64,000 bases of DNA from Myxococcales bacterium UBA1660 (GTDB lineage: Bacteria; Myxococcota_A; Polyangia; Polyangiales; Houyiibacteriaceae): assembly GCA_002320815.1 (NCBI GenBank), contig DCLA01000045.1:64681-128680 (forward strand), in the 5' to 3' direction. The position numbers and the translations under genes were made by a program. Shown piece by piece: positions 15,429-22,893 of this stretch (positions are counted from its first letter, which is position 1; the number at the start of each line of letters is the position of its first letter). The notes below the pieces were generated by a model. The model searched no databases. It worked only from the letters and a program-made list of their open reading frames with translations, and was not told the origin of the DNA.

Positions 15429-16391
15429 ATGTCGGAACCGAAGGGGAGAGGCGAAGGGCGCGGTGGCGGAGAGGCTTCTCTTCCACCGACCGACCCGCCG
15501 GTCGACGCGAACGACATCACCCAGGAGATGGATATCAAAGGTGGAGCGGACCCTCGCGAGCAGGGTGCCCTCCGTCTGATTCGCGGCCCCGAAGTGGGCG
15601 CCTTCACCGCGATTCCTCACACGGGATCCCTGGTGGTCGGCCGGGGCGGAGACGTGGACCTCTCGATTTCTGACCGAGGCCTGTCACGCCGGCACGCACG
15701 TTTCTTCCATTTGGCTGGTTCCCACTACGTCGAGGACCTCGGCAGCACCAACGGTGTCTTCGTGGAAGGCAGCCAGGTCGGAGACCTTCCCCTGCGCCTC
15801 AGCCAGGGTGACCGGATCGCGTTGGGCGAGTCGATCATCTTGATGTTCGAGCTCCACGATGAGCTCTCGAAGCAGGCGTCGGAGACGATCTATCGCAAAG
15901 CGGTGCGCGACGCCTTGACCGGACTCCACAACCGGAGCGTCCTGGACGAGCGCATTCGCCAAGAGACGGCGTTCACGCGCCGGCACCGCGTCCCCCTTTC
16001 GGTCATCATGATCGACCTCGACCACTTCAAGCGCGTCAACGACGACCATGGACATGCGGCCGGTGACGCGGTGCTCCGGGCCATCGCGCGCGTGCTCTCC
16101 GAAGCCGTACGCGCCGAAGACCTCGTCGCGCGCTACGGCGGTGAAGAACTCTGCGTTCTCGCGCGGGGCACGGACACCGGGGGCGCCATGACCCTGGCCG
16201 AACGCCTCCGTCGCCACATCGAATCACTGCCCATCCGCGCCAACTTCACCCAGCTGCGTGTCACGGCGAGCCTGGGAGTCGCGACGTATCGAGGGGACGA
16301 TGACGACGATGTCGTCGCCCGGGCCGATGCCGCCCTCTACGAAGCGAAGCGCGCCGGCCGCAACCGCTGCGTCCACGCCGACGTGGTATGA
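15429..16391 (+). CDS. FHA domain diguanylate cyclase
   Basis: A 320-aa cytosolic protein. An FHA phosphothreonine-binding domain spans about residues 50-140, with 'VGRGGDVDL', 'LSRRHARF' and 'LGSTNGVFV'. A GGDEF domain covers about 155-318, with the substrate-binding 'DLDHFKRVNDDHGHAAGD' and the active-site loop 'GGEEL' (237-241), a tolerated variant of GG[D/E]EF, so the enzyme should make c-di-GMP. No RxxD inhibitory site is seen five residues upstream of the loop. The FHA part suggests activity or location is set by a Ser/Thr kinase. Its stop overlaps the start of a PilZ gene (ATGA), so producer and receptor are co-translated. Confidence 0.93.
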   Translation: MSEPKGRGEGRGGGEASLPPTDPPVDANDITQEMDIKGGADPREQGALRLIRGPEVGAFTAIPHTGSLVVGRGGDVDLSISDRGLSRRHARFFHLAGSHYVEDLGSTNGVFVEGSQVGDLPLRLSQGDRIALGESIILMFELHDELSKQASETIYRKAVRDALTGLHNRSVLDERIRQETAFTRRHRVPLSVIMIDLDHFKRVNDDHGHAAGDAVLRAIARVLSEAVRAEDLVARYGGEELCVLARGTDTGGAMTLAERLRRHIESLPIRANFTQLRVTASLGVATYRGDDDDDVVARADAALYEAKRAGRNRCVHADVV

Positions 16392-16879
16392 TGTCCGACC
16401 GCCCAGCGGCGGCGTCGCAACCCTTTCCCCGGCCCCCCGGCCCTCTTTTGGAGATCTCGATGAAGCCCCCCCGTTCGACCCCTGATCAACCACTGAGCCG
16501 CCCCACTCTCCCTTCGACCCCGCGCGCCGTGGCGGACGAGAGGCGCCGCTATGAGCGAGCTCAACTCAAGGCCGAGATCGGCGTCTACAGCGACACCAAC
16601 TTCTACACCGGCTTCTCGGAAGACATCAGCGCGGGCGGCATGTTCGTGGCGACTTATGACCTGCGGCCGATGGGCAGCGAAGTGAAGCTCGAGTTCATGC
16701 TGCCGGGCGGACACGAGGTGAAGGTCAGTGGCGTCGTTCGCTGGGTGAAGGATCCCGTGGACCAAGCCAGTGGGACCGCGGGTATGGGAATTCAGTTCGG
16801 CGACGACCTCAGCGCCGAGGACCTCGAAGCGATCACCGAATTCGTCAACAACCGCGAGCCGCTCTTCCACGTCGACTGA
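16388..16879 (+). CDS. PilZ domain c-di-GMP receptor
   Basis: A 163-aa protein. After about 45 disordered Pro-rich residues comes a PilZ domain with both c-di-GMP contact motifs: 'RRRYER' (52-57, RxxxR) and 'DISAGG' (79-84, DxSxxG). It therefore should bind c-di-GMP. The ATG at 16388 overlaps the cyclase stop; an ATG at 16391 is equally possible and an internal Met at residue 25 would remove most of the linker. The single-domain layout suggests that it passes the signal to another protein by contact. Confidence 0.92.
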   Translation: MMSDRPAAASQPFPRPPGPLLEISMKPPRSTPDQPLSRPTLPSTPRAVADERRRYERAQLKAEIGVYSDTNFYTGFSEDISAGGMFVATYDLRPMGSEVKLEFMLPGGHEVKVSGVVRWVKDPVDQASGTAGMGIQFGDDLSAEDLEAITEFVNNREPLFHVD

Positions 16880-16919
16880 ACCCGGCCCTCGGCGTCCATC
16901 CGCCATCGATGCTGCAACA

Positions 16920-16936
16920 GCCGAGCATGCCTCGGC
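16920..16936. terminator. Hairpin between convergent genes
   Basis: A 6-bp stem (GCCGAG/CTCGGC) with a 5-base loop sits in the 90-base gap between the convergent PilZ and receiver-GGDEF genes. There is no T tract, so terminator function is weakly supported. Confidence 0.25.
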
Positions 16937-16969
16937 GGGCGGCGGCGATGGCAAGGGGTCCGACGATCG

Positions 16970-18454
16970 TCAGTCGTCTCGTGTCGGCGTCGGGGCCAGA
17001 GCGATGCGGTTCCGGCCACTTCGCTTCGCTTCGTAGAGAGCGTCGTCGGCGCGTTTGACCAGTTCGGCCACGGTCTCTTCCCCTTCGAGGGCTGCGACCC
17101 CCACGCTCATGGTGACGCGAGCCGGCCCATCGTCGATCGGACCGAGGTCCGCGACGGTGCGTCGGAGTCGCTCCGCAGCGACCGACGCGCCAGCCCGGGT
17201 CTGATGCGATAGGAGGACGACGAATTCCTCGCCTCCCCAACGGCCCACCATATCGACGTCACGAACGGTGTCGGCGAGTGCCCCCGCGACCTGGCGAAGG
17301 ACATCGTCTCCGACCGCATGGCCGTGGGTGTCGTTGACCGATTTGAAGTGATCGATGTCGCAGAGGAGCAGCCCGAAGCTCACGCCGTACCGGCTCGAAC
17401 GAGCCCGTTCCGCCTGCAGACGCTTTTCCATCGCGCGACGGTTGGCCACGTTGGTCAGCGGGTCGATGGTGGCGGCATGTTGGATGTGGTGGAAGAGGCG
17501 ATAGACCTCGAGGGGTCCAGCCAACCCCTCGGCGAGCCACTTCCCCGAGTCCAGGTCGCGCTGCGACATCACGGCAGACTCCGAATCGAACCAGAGCGCG
17601 CCGATCTCCCGGGAGCCGACGACGATGGGAACCTGATGGGCCCGCTCGGTGAACGCGAAGAAGGAGCCGCTGGGATCGCCCACGCGCACCAAGGGTTCCA
17701 CGGGTTGCCGTAGCACCGAGGCTTCGATGGGCGGGGCGACCGCGACGACCCGCTCTGCGCCGCCGAGCTTCAGGACGAGGGCGACCGAGCCAGCGTCCAG
17801 CACCCCCCGAAGGAGCTGCCCACAGCGTTGGGCGAAGACCTCGGGCTCGTCCAGCACGCTGAGGAGAGCCCGGGCTTCGGCGAGAACCACGGCTCGGTTC
17901 GCTTCGGCGTCGAGCACGGTGCAGAGCTGCGCGAGGGGCTCGATCGGAGGGCCTTCGCTCTTGGAGCGAGCCCGGTCTCCGACGAGCCTCCGGATGATGT
18001 CGGGGAGCTGACGGAAATCTCGCTTGACGACCCAGGCATCGGCGCCCGCGTGCTCGCAGCGAAAACGGGTCCAGGCGCCCTCTTCCCCAGTGACGACCAC
18101 GATGGGGAGCGAGGCCGTGGCCGGGGCCGACCGGAGCATCCGACAGAGGTGCAGGCCCGGGATGCCGCCCATCTCCAGATCCGTGACCACCAGGTCGAAG
18201 GGCGAAGCGCAGATGACTCGAAACGCTTCTTCGCCGTTGTCACACGTGGTGACCGTCATTCCCTGGTCGACCAGCAGCGAGGTGATGTAGCGCCGCACCA
18301 GAGCGTTGTCGTCGACCAGCATGACCCGAAATGCGTCCGGGTCATCCGGAGCCTTCTCGGTCGTGTTCGGCAGCGGCTCGTCCGTCGGGCTCACCGAGGG
18401 AGGGTCCCACGGCCCTCCCCGTGGAATCAAGGTTGGGCCCCTCCCAGGGCCCAT
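16970..18454 (-). CDS. Response regulator diguanylate cyclase (REC-GAF-like-GGDEF)
   Basis: About 494 aa. The receiver domain begins at 'FRVMLVDDNALVRRY' with phospho-acceptor Asp92 in 'VVTDLEM', though the usual Thr/Lys region reads 'VVVTGEEG...WVVKRD'. The middle (about 190-320) looks like a GAF-type sensor. The C-terminal GGDEF domain has 'RWGGEEFVVLLSH' and 'DIDHFKSVNDTHGHAVGD', so it is predicted active. The start is uncertain: the ATG at 18454 follows the upstream lipoprotein stop by five bases, and a GTG at 18394 would also keep the full receiver. It faces the FHA-GGDEF/PilZ pair. No histidine kinase is nearby. Confidence 0.88.
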   Translation of the reverse strand: MGPGRGPTLIPRGGPWDPPSVSPTDEPLPNTTEKAPDDPDAFRVMLVDDNALVRRYITSLLVDQGMTVTTCDNGEEAFRVICASPFDLVVTDLEMGGIPGLHLCRMLRSAPATASLPIVVVTGEEGAWTRFRCEHAGADAWVVKRDFRQLPDIIRRLVGDRARSKSEGPPIEPLAQLCTVLDAEANRAVVLAEARALLSVLDEPEVFAQRCGQLLRGVLDAGSVALVLKLGGAERVVAVAPPIEASVLRQPVEPLVRVGDPSGSFFAFTERAHQVPIVVGSREIGALWFDSESAVMSQRDLDSGKWLAEGLAGPLEVYRLFHHIQHAATIDPLTNVANRRAMEKRLQAERARSSRYGVSFGLLLCDIDHFKSVNDTHGHAVGDDVLRQVAGALADTVRDVDMVGRWGGEEFVVLLSHQTRAGASVAAERLRRTVADLGPIDDGPARVTMSVGVAALEGEETVAELVKRADDALYEAKRSGRNRIALAPTPTRDD

Positions 18455-18459
18455 GGGTC

Positions 18460-18951
18460 TCAGCGCGCGAGCGTGAGAAGCCCCGAGGCGTCTTCGACCG
18501 AATCCGCGGGAAGCGTCTCCGCCACTACCATGCTGGGGTCGATGGTCGCCTGGGCAACGCTGGTCGCCACGGCCACGAGCTCGTCGATACGGTCGCCGAA
18601 GACACCCGCCTGCCACTCGGCGAAGAAGGGGTGGTCCTTGGAGAACTGGCAGAGGTCGGCGACGGTGAGGCCGTTCGCTTCGAGAGCGCGACGCATGTGA
18701 TGAGCCCAGCGCTCCGTACCCGCGAGCTCGTCAGCCTTGGCGCGGGCCTCGGAGCGCGAGCCGTAGGTCGCAGCGGCTGCGGTTCGCACCTCTTCCTCGT
18801 AGGAGTCGAGGGCGACTTCGACGATGTCGGAGTAGCGGTTCATCTCGTGCGACCGAGCCGTCGGAAGGCCCCCGGCGTTGCGGCCTTCGAAGGTGTAGTT
18901 GCCGCAGCCGACGACGGTGATGGCAAGGAACGACAGGACGAGCTTGGACAT
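18460..18951 (-). CDS. Small predicted lipoprotein, unknown function
   Basis: A 163-aa protein whose ATG at 18951 is supported by a strong ribosome site (GAGGGAG, seven bases upstream). The N-terminus 'MSKLVLSFLAITVVGCGN' is a classic lipoprotein signal with Cys at residue 16. The mature part is helical and charged ('SRSEARAKADELAGTERWAHHMRRAL'). It is not recognised. It lies five bases upstream of the receiver-GGDEF gene on the same strand, so the pair is probably co-transcribed, which could make it the periplasmic sensor or output partner. That link is inference. Confidence 0.7.
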   Translation of the reverse strand: MSKLVLSFLAITVVGCGNYTFEGRNAGGLPTARSHEMNRYSDIVEVALDSYEEEVRTAAAATYGSRSEARAKADELAGTERWAHHMRRALEANGLTVADLCQFSKDHPFFAEWQAGVFGDRIDELVAVATSVAQATIDPSMVVAETLPADSVEDASGLLTLAR

Positions 18952-19151
18952 TGTTCGACTCCCTCGGAAACGAGTGGGGGGAGCCAAACAAGCCGGTTCG
19001 GTAGTCCTTCAAACCATGAGGCGGTGCCCTGTAGGTCAATGACTTTGCGTCCGCGCCTTTCGTGCGCGTATGCCCTTGTCGCTCGGCTCCCGAGCTGTGT
19101 TGCTGTAGCCGTACAGTAGCATCGCATTTCAGGCCGACAACCCCCGGGGGC

Positions 19152-19180
19152 AAAAAACCTGTCTCCGATGAGAGACAGGT
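19152..19180 (-). terminator. Intrinsic-terminator-like hairpin on the minus strand
   Basis: A perfect 9-bp stem (19157-19165 with 19172-19180, ACCTGTCTC/GAGACAGGT) and a 6-base loop. Read on the minus strand it is followed by six T residues (19157-19152), the classic Rho-independent layout. No gene on that strand lies directly upstream of it, which is odd. Confidence 0.55.
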
Positions 19181-19206
19181 CACAGGGAACAACCCACCCG
19201 TTGTGC

Positions 19207-19235
19207 TTGTCGGCACTGGAGCGCCCCGGTATGGA
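19207..19235 (+). promoter_or_regulatory. Sigma-70-like promoter for the giant DUF3857 gene
   Basis: TTGTCG (19207-19212) and TATGGA (19230-19235) are separated by exactly 17 bases and end 23 bases before the TTG start codon. Matches are partial (four of six at each box). Confidence 0.35.
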
Positions 19236-19260
19236 CGGGGCTCACCCCGAGGTCTTTTTT
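19224..19260 (+). promoter_or_regulatory. Attenuator-like mutually exclusive hairpins plus T6 run
   Basis: CCCCG (19224-19228) can pair with CGGGG (19236-19240), or that CGGGG can pair instead with CCCCG (19245-19249). The second stem is followed by a T6 run (19255-19260) that includes the first base pair of the TTG start codon and hides part of the GAGG ribosome site. This looks like a terminator or a translation-blocking leader. Confidence 0.35.
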
Positions 19261-22200
19261 GTCCCGCACGCTGCTCCTGACCCCTCTGCTCTTGCTGGCG
19301 CTCACCGCGCCGGCGTCGGCCGATGGCCCCTTCGACGCCCAACAGCGCGAGCTCGCCCGCCAGGCGGCCCGCACCCGGGGGCCCGAAGGCCTCCTGCCCA
19401 TCCTCGAGATGTGGGCGCACTGGGGCGAAGCCGATCCGGCGGTGACCGTCGCCGAGCTCGAGCGCCTCGCGGCCAACCGCCGGCTCCCCGTCGCGCGTCG
19501 GGCCTACGTCCAAGCGCTCCTGGCGCGGGCCCACCTCTACCGGGGCGACGTCGACGCGGCTCACGAGGCGATCGCGGAGCTGGGGTACGTGACCGACTGG
19601 CAGGTGGCCGGTCCCTTCGACAACGAGGGCAAGCAGGGCTTCGCGCAGACCCAGGGCCCCGAGGCCGACCTGGCGACCTTCGACACCGACGCCTCCTGGC
19701 GCGGCAAGGAGCGCGAGGTGAGCTGGCGTCGGTACCCGGAGGACCTGACCCACTACGGCTTCGTGAGCTTCGACGCGGTCCACCGCCCCTACGCCAGCGT
19801 GTGCTCCTTCGCGACGACCACCGTGACCAGCGAGCGGGCGCAGCCCCTGGCCCTGTGGACCGGCGCCGGAGGCGCGGTGAAGGTCTGGTGGAACGGCGAG
19901 GAGGTCCACCAGGACGAGGCCTATCGACACCCGAGCTTCGATCGGCACGCGGTGGTCGTCGGCGCCCACCGCGGCGCCAACCGGCTGGTGGTGAAGAACT
20001 GCGTGACCGACACCTCCTGGGGCTTCTACCTCCGGCTCACCGATCCCTCGGGCCAGACGCCGCGGGGCGTGACCGTGTCCGCCGAGAGCATGCCGCCCGC
20101 GGTCGGTACCGGCTCGGGCGTGGCTCGCTTGCCCCGCGCGCCGGAGACCCACCTGGCGACCCTCGAGGCCGCCGCGGCGGGTGCCTCGCCGAAGGCCGAG
20201 GCGCTCTTCCACCTGGCGCGCTTCCTGGACTACACCGGCTCGGACGACCCCGCCGAGCGGCGCGCGAAGCAGCTCGCCGCCCGCGCCGCCGACGCCGAGC
20301 CGACGCCGGCCCACCTGATCCTGGCCGCGCTCCTGGCCGACCAGCGCTCGGAGATGAACCGCTTCGTCCAGCGGGCCCTGGAGGTCGCGCCGAACGACCC
20401 GAAGGTCCGGCTCGTCCACGCGCAGCTCGAGAGCTCCGGGCTCCATCCCGAGGACGCCCTGCCGATCCTCGCGCCCTTGGAGAGCGCCGACACCGTCGAG
20501 GGCTGGGAGGCGCGCATCCTCCACGCCGGCCTCCTGCGCGACCTGGGGCTCCCGGCGGCGTCCCGGCGGATCGTGGAGACCCTGGGAACCCAGGCGGCCG
20601 ACGCGCCCGGTTGGGCCAGCGCCCGCGCCGAGGCCGCCTCGGCCGTGGGCGATCGCGACGCCGAGATCCGGCATCGCATCGAGGCCCTGGCCGGTCAGTG
20701 GGACGACTCGGGCAGCCGCCGCGTGATCATCGCCGACGCGGTCCGGCGCCGGGATCGCGCCACGGCCAACGAACACCTCGAGGCCCTGCGGCGCATCGCG
20801 CCCTTCTCGCAGACGAACCTCACCTACGTCGCCAACCTCTACGAGGCCCTCGGCGCCAACGACGAGGCCGCGGCGGTCTACGCGCAGGCGCTGCGGCTCG
20901 CGCCCGAAGCCGCGGGGACCATCGTGGCCCACGGTGAGTTCCTGCTCCGGCAGCAGCAGCCCGACGCAGCCCGCGAGGCCTTCCGGCTGGCGCTCCGCAT
21001 CCGGCCCCAGGACGCGGAGACCCGCGAGCTCCTCGAGCAGATCGCGCCCGCCGAACGCGCCGACGAGAACTACGCCGCGGACACCGAGACGCTGCTGGCC
21101 CGTCGCACCGAGGGCAGTGGTTTCCCCACCACCGTGCTCCAGGACCTCACGGTCAACACGGTCTACGAGAACGGGCTGGGCTCGTCGTTCCGGCAGATCG
21201 CCGTGCAGCTCCACGACGACGAGGGCGCCCGGCAGTTCCGGACCTACGCCATCCAGTTCGACCCCGGCTCCCAGCGCCTCGACGTGCGGCTGGCGCGGAT
21301 CCACCGCGCCGACGGTAGCGTGCTGGAGGCCACCGAGGCCTTCGAGCAGCAGCTCGGCGAGCCCTGGTACCGCATCTACTACGACACCCGCGCGCGGGTC
21401 CTGGTCTTCCCCGACCTGGAGCCCGGCGACACCGTGGAGCTCCGCTGGCGCATCGACGACGTGGCCCACCGGAACCTCTTCGCGGACTACTACGGCGACC
21501 TCTCGTTCCTGCAGGGCTTCAGCCCCATCGCGCACCAGGAGTACGTGCTGATCACGCCGAAGGCGCGCGAGTTCTTCTTCAACGAGCCCGCGCTCCAGGG
21601 CCTCGAGCACGAGCGCACCGAAGAGGGATCCACCCGGGTCGACCGCTTCGTCGCCGACGACGTCACCGCGATCCGCAGCGAGCCGGAGATGCCCGGCATG
21701 ACCGAGATCTCGCCCTACCTGCACGTGAGCACCTACCGCACCTGGGAGGACGTCGGCCGCTGGTATTGGGGACTCATCCAGGACCAGCTCCGCACCGACG
21801 AGGCCCTCCGGGCGACCGTCGCCGAGCTCGTCCGCGGGAAGACCGAGCTCCGGGACAAGGTGATCGCCATCCACGATTGGGTGGTCCAGAACACGCGCTA
21901 CGTGGGCCTGGAGTTCGGCATCCACGGCTACAAGCCCTACCGCGTCACCCAGATCGTCGAGCGCGGCTTCGGCGACTGCAAGGACAAGGCGTCCCTGCTC
22001 TACGCGATGTTCACCGAGGCCGGCATCGACGCCCACGTCGTGCTCACCCGCACCCGGCGCAACGGCATCATCGACGACCTCCCGGCCAGCCTGGCGATCT
22101 TCGACCACGCCATCGCCTACGTGCCGGAGCTCGACCTCTACATCGACGGCACCGCGGAGCACAGCGGCGTGACCGAGCTGCCCCAGATGGACCAGGGCGT

Positions 22201-22891
22201 GACCGTGCTGCACGTCTGGCCCGAGGGCTCCGAGCTCCGCCGCACCCCGGTGCTGCCGCCCGACCAGAACCGTCGCGAGCGCAGCCTGGACCTCCGCTTG
22301 GCCCAGGACGGCAGCGGCACCGTCCGCGCGCAGGAGACCGTCATCGGCGGCGGCGCGCCGGGCTACCGCAGCACCTACCAGGCCGAGGGCACCCGCTCGG
22401 ACCGCCTGGAGCGCTCGCTCCGCGGACTCTTCCCCGGGCTCCACCTGGAGTCCCAGTCCTTCGAGGGGCTCGAGACCCTGGAGGCGCCGGTACGCTACCG
22501 CTACGAGGCCGAGGTCCCGCAGCTCGCCCAGCGCGACGGTAGCCGCCTGCGCATGGCGCCCTCGGTGCTCGAGGACCTGACCCGCTCGATGGCTCGGGCC
22601 TCCCGGCGCCGCTACACCCTCGACCTGGGCAGCACCAGCTCCTACGTCGAAGAGCGCACCATCCAGCTCCCCGCCGGGATGCAGGCCACCGATGTCCCCG
22701 CCGGCGGCACCGCCGAGAGCCCCTTCGGGAAGCTCTCGTTGACGGTGGAGCGCAGCGGCCGCCAGGTGCAGACCCGCACCGAGTTCGAGATCCGGCGCGA
22801 CCGGGTCACCCCCGAGGAATACCCCGCGTTCCGTCGCTGGGTTCAGGAAGCCGATCAGATCCTCCGCCAGCGCATCACGGTGGAGCAGTGA
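19259..22891 (+). CDS. Giant exported TPR / DUF3857 / transglutaminase-like protein
   Basis: 1,210 aa. The only in-frame start is a TTG with GAGG seven bases upstream; it gives a clean signal peptide ('LLLLALTAPASADG'). Residues about 90-270 contain 'WQVAGPFDNEGKQGF' and a carbohydrate-binding-like beta module. The middle is TPR-type helices (about 290-600). A DUF3857 beta domain (about 640-790) precedes a transglutaminase-like core with an intact triad: Cys907 ('GDCKDKA'), His950 ('FDHAIAY') and Asp963 ('YIDGT'). A further beta-rich DUF3858-like tail ends the protein. Family members are periplasmic; the chemistry is unproven but a cysteine-dependent acyl transfer or hydrolysis is expected. 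It overlaps or abuts a degenerate paralogue downstream, so the two are one operon. Confidence 0.88.
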   Translation: MSRTLLLTPLLLLALTAPASADGPFDAQQRELARQAARTRGPEGLLPILEMWAHWGEADPAVTVAELERLAANRRLPVARRAYVQALLARAHLYRGDVDAAHEAIAELGYVTDWQVAGPFDNEGKQGFAQTQGPEADLATFDTDASWRGKEREVSWRRYPEDLTHYGFVSFDAVHRPYASVCSFATTTVTSERAQPLALWTGAGGAVKVWWNGEEVHQDEAYRHPSFDRHAVVVGAHRGANRLVVKNCVTDTSWGFYLRLTDPSGQTPRGVTVSAESMPPAVGTGSGVARLPRAPETHLATLEAAAAGASPKAEALFHLARFLDYTGSDDPAERRAKQLAARAADAEPTPAHLILAALLADQRSEMNRFVQRALEVAPNDPKVRLVHAQLESSGLHPEDALPILAPLESADTVEGWEARILHAGLLRDLGLPAASRRIVETLGTQAADAPGWASARAEAASAVGDRDAEIRHRIEALAGQWDDSGSRRVIIADAVRRRDRATANEHLEALRRIAPFSQTNLTYVANLYEALGANDEAAAVYAQALRLAPEAAGTIVAHGEFLLRQQQPDAAREAFRLALRIRPQDAETRELLEQIAPAERADENYAADTETLLARRTEGSGFPTTVLQDLTVNTVYENGLGSSFRQIAVQLHDDEGARQFRTYAIQFDPGSQRLDVRLARIHRADGSVLEATEAFEQQLGEPWYRIYYDTRARVLVFPDLEPGDTVELRWRIDDVAHRNLFADYYGDLSFLQGFSPIAHQEYVLITPKAREFFFNEPALQGLEHERTEEGSTRVDRFVADDVTAIRSEPEMPGMTEISPYLHVSTYRTWEDVGRWYWGLIQDQLRTDEALRATVAELVRGKTELRDKVIAIHDWVVQNTRYVGLEFGIHGYKPYRVTQIVERGFGDCKDKASLLYAMFTEAGIDAHVVLTRTRRNGIIDDLPASLAIFDHAIAYVPELDLYIDGTAEHSGVTELPQMDQGVTVLHVWPEGSELRRTPVLPPDQNRRERSLDLRLAQDGSGTVRAQETVIGGGAPGYRSTYQAEGTRSDRLERSLRGLFPGLHLESQSFEGLETLEAPVRYRYEAEVPQLAQRDGSRLRMAPSVLEDLTRSMARASRRRYTLDLGSTSSYVEERTIQLPAGMQATDVPAGGTAESPFGKLSLTVERSGRQVQTRTEFEIRRDRVTPEEYPAFRRWVQEADQILRQRITVEQ

Positions 22892-22893
22892 CC

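Larger units (their letters stand above)
18952..19258. other. Divergent intergenic region with terminator-like structures
   Basis: A 307-base gap between divergent genes. It holds the ribosome site of the minus-strand lipoprotein, a 10-bp GC palindrome (19141-19150), a hairpin flanked by an A6 run (19152-19180) and, next to the plus-strand gene, overlapping small stems followed by a T6 run (19224-19260). No open frame with a convincing start is visible inside it. Confidence 0.6.

Noticed and set aside
19141..19150. CCCCCGGGGG palindrome as a regulatory site
   Set aside because: Expected often by chance at this base composition; no second copy nearby.
18731..22444. Very long open frame on the minus strand opposite the giant DUF3857 gene
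   Set aside because: The plus-strand frame has a signal peptide, TPR, DUF3857 and an intact triad. The antisense product is Gly/Arg/Ala/Val/Leu/Asp-rich without motifs, the usual shadow of high-GC3 coding DNA.
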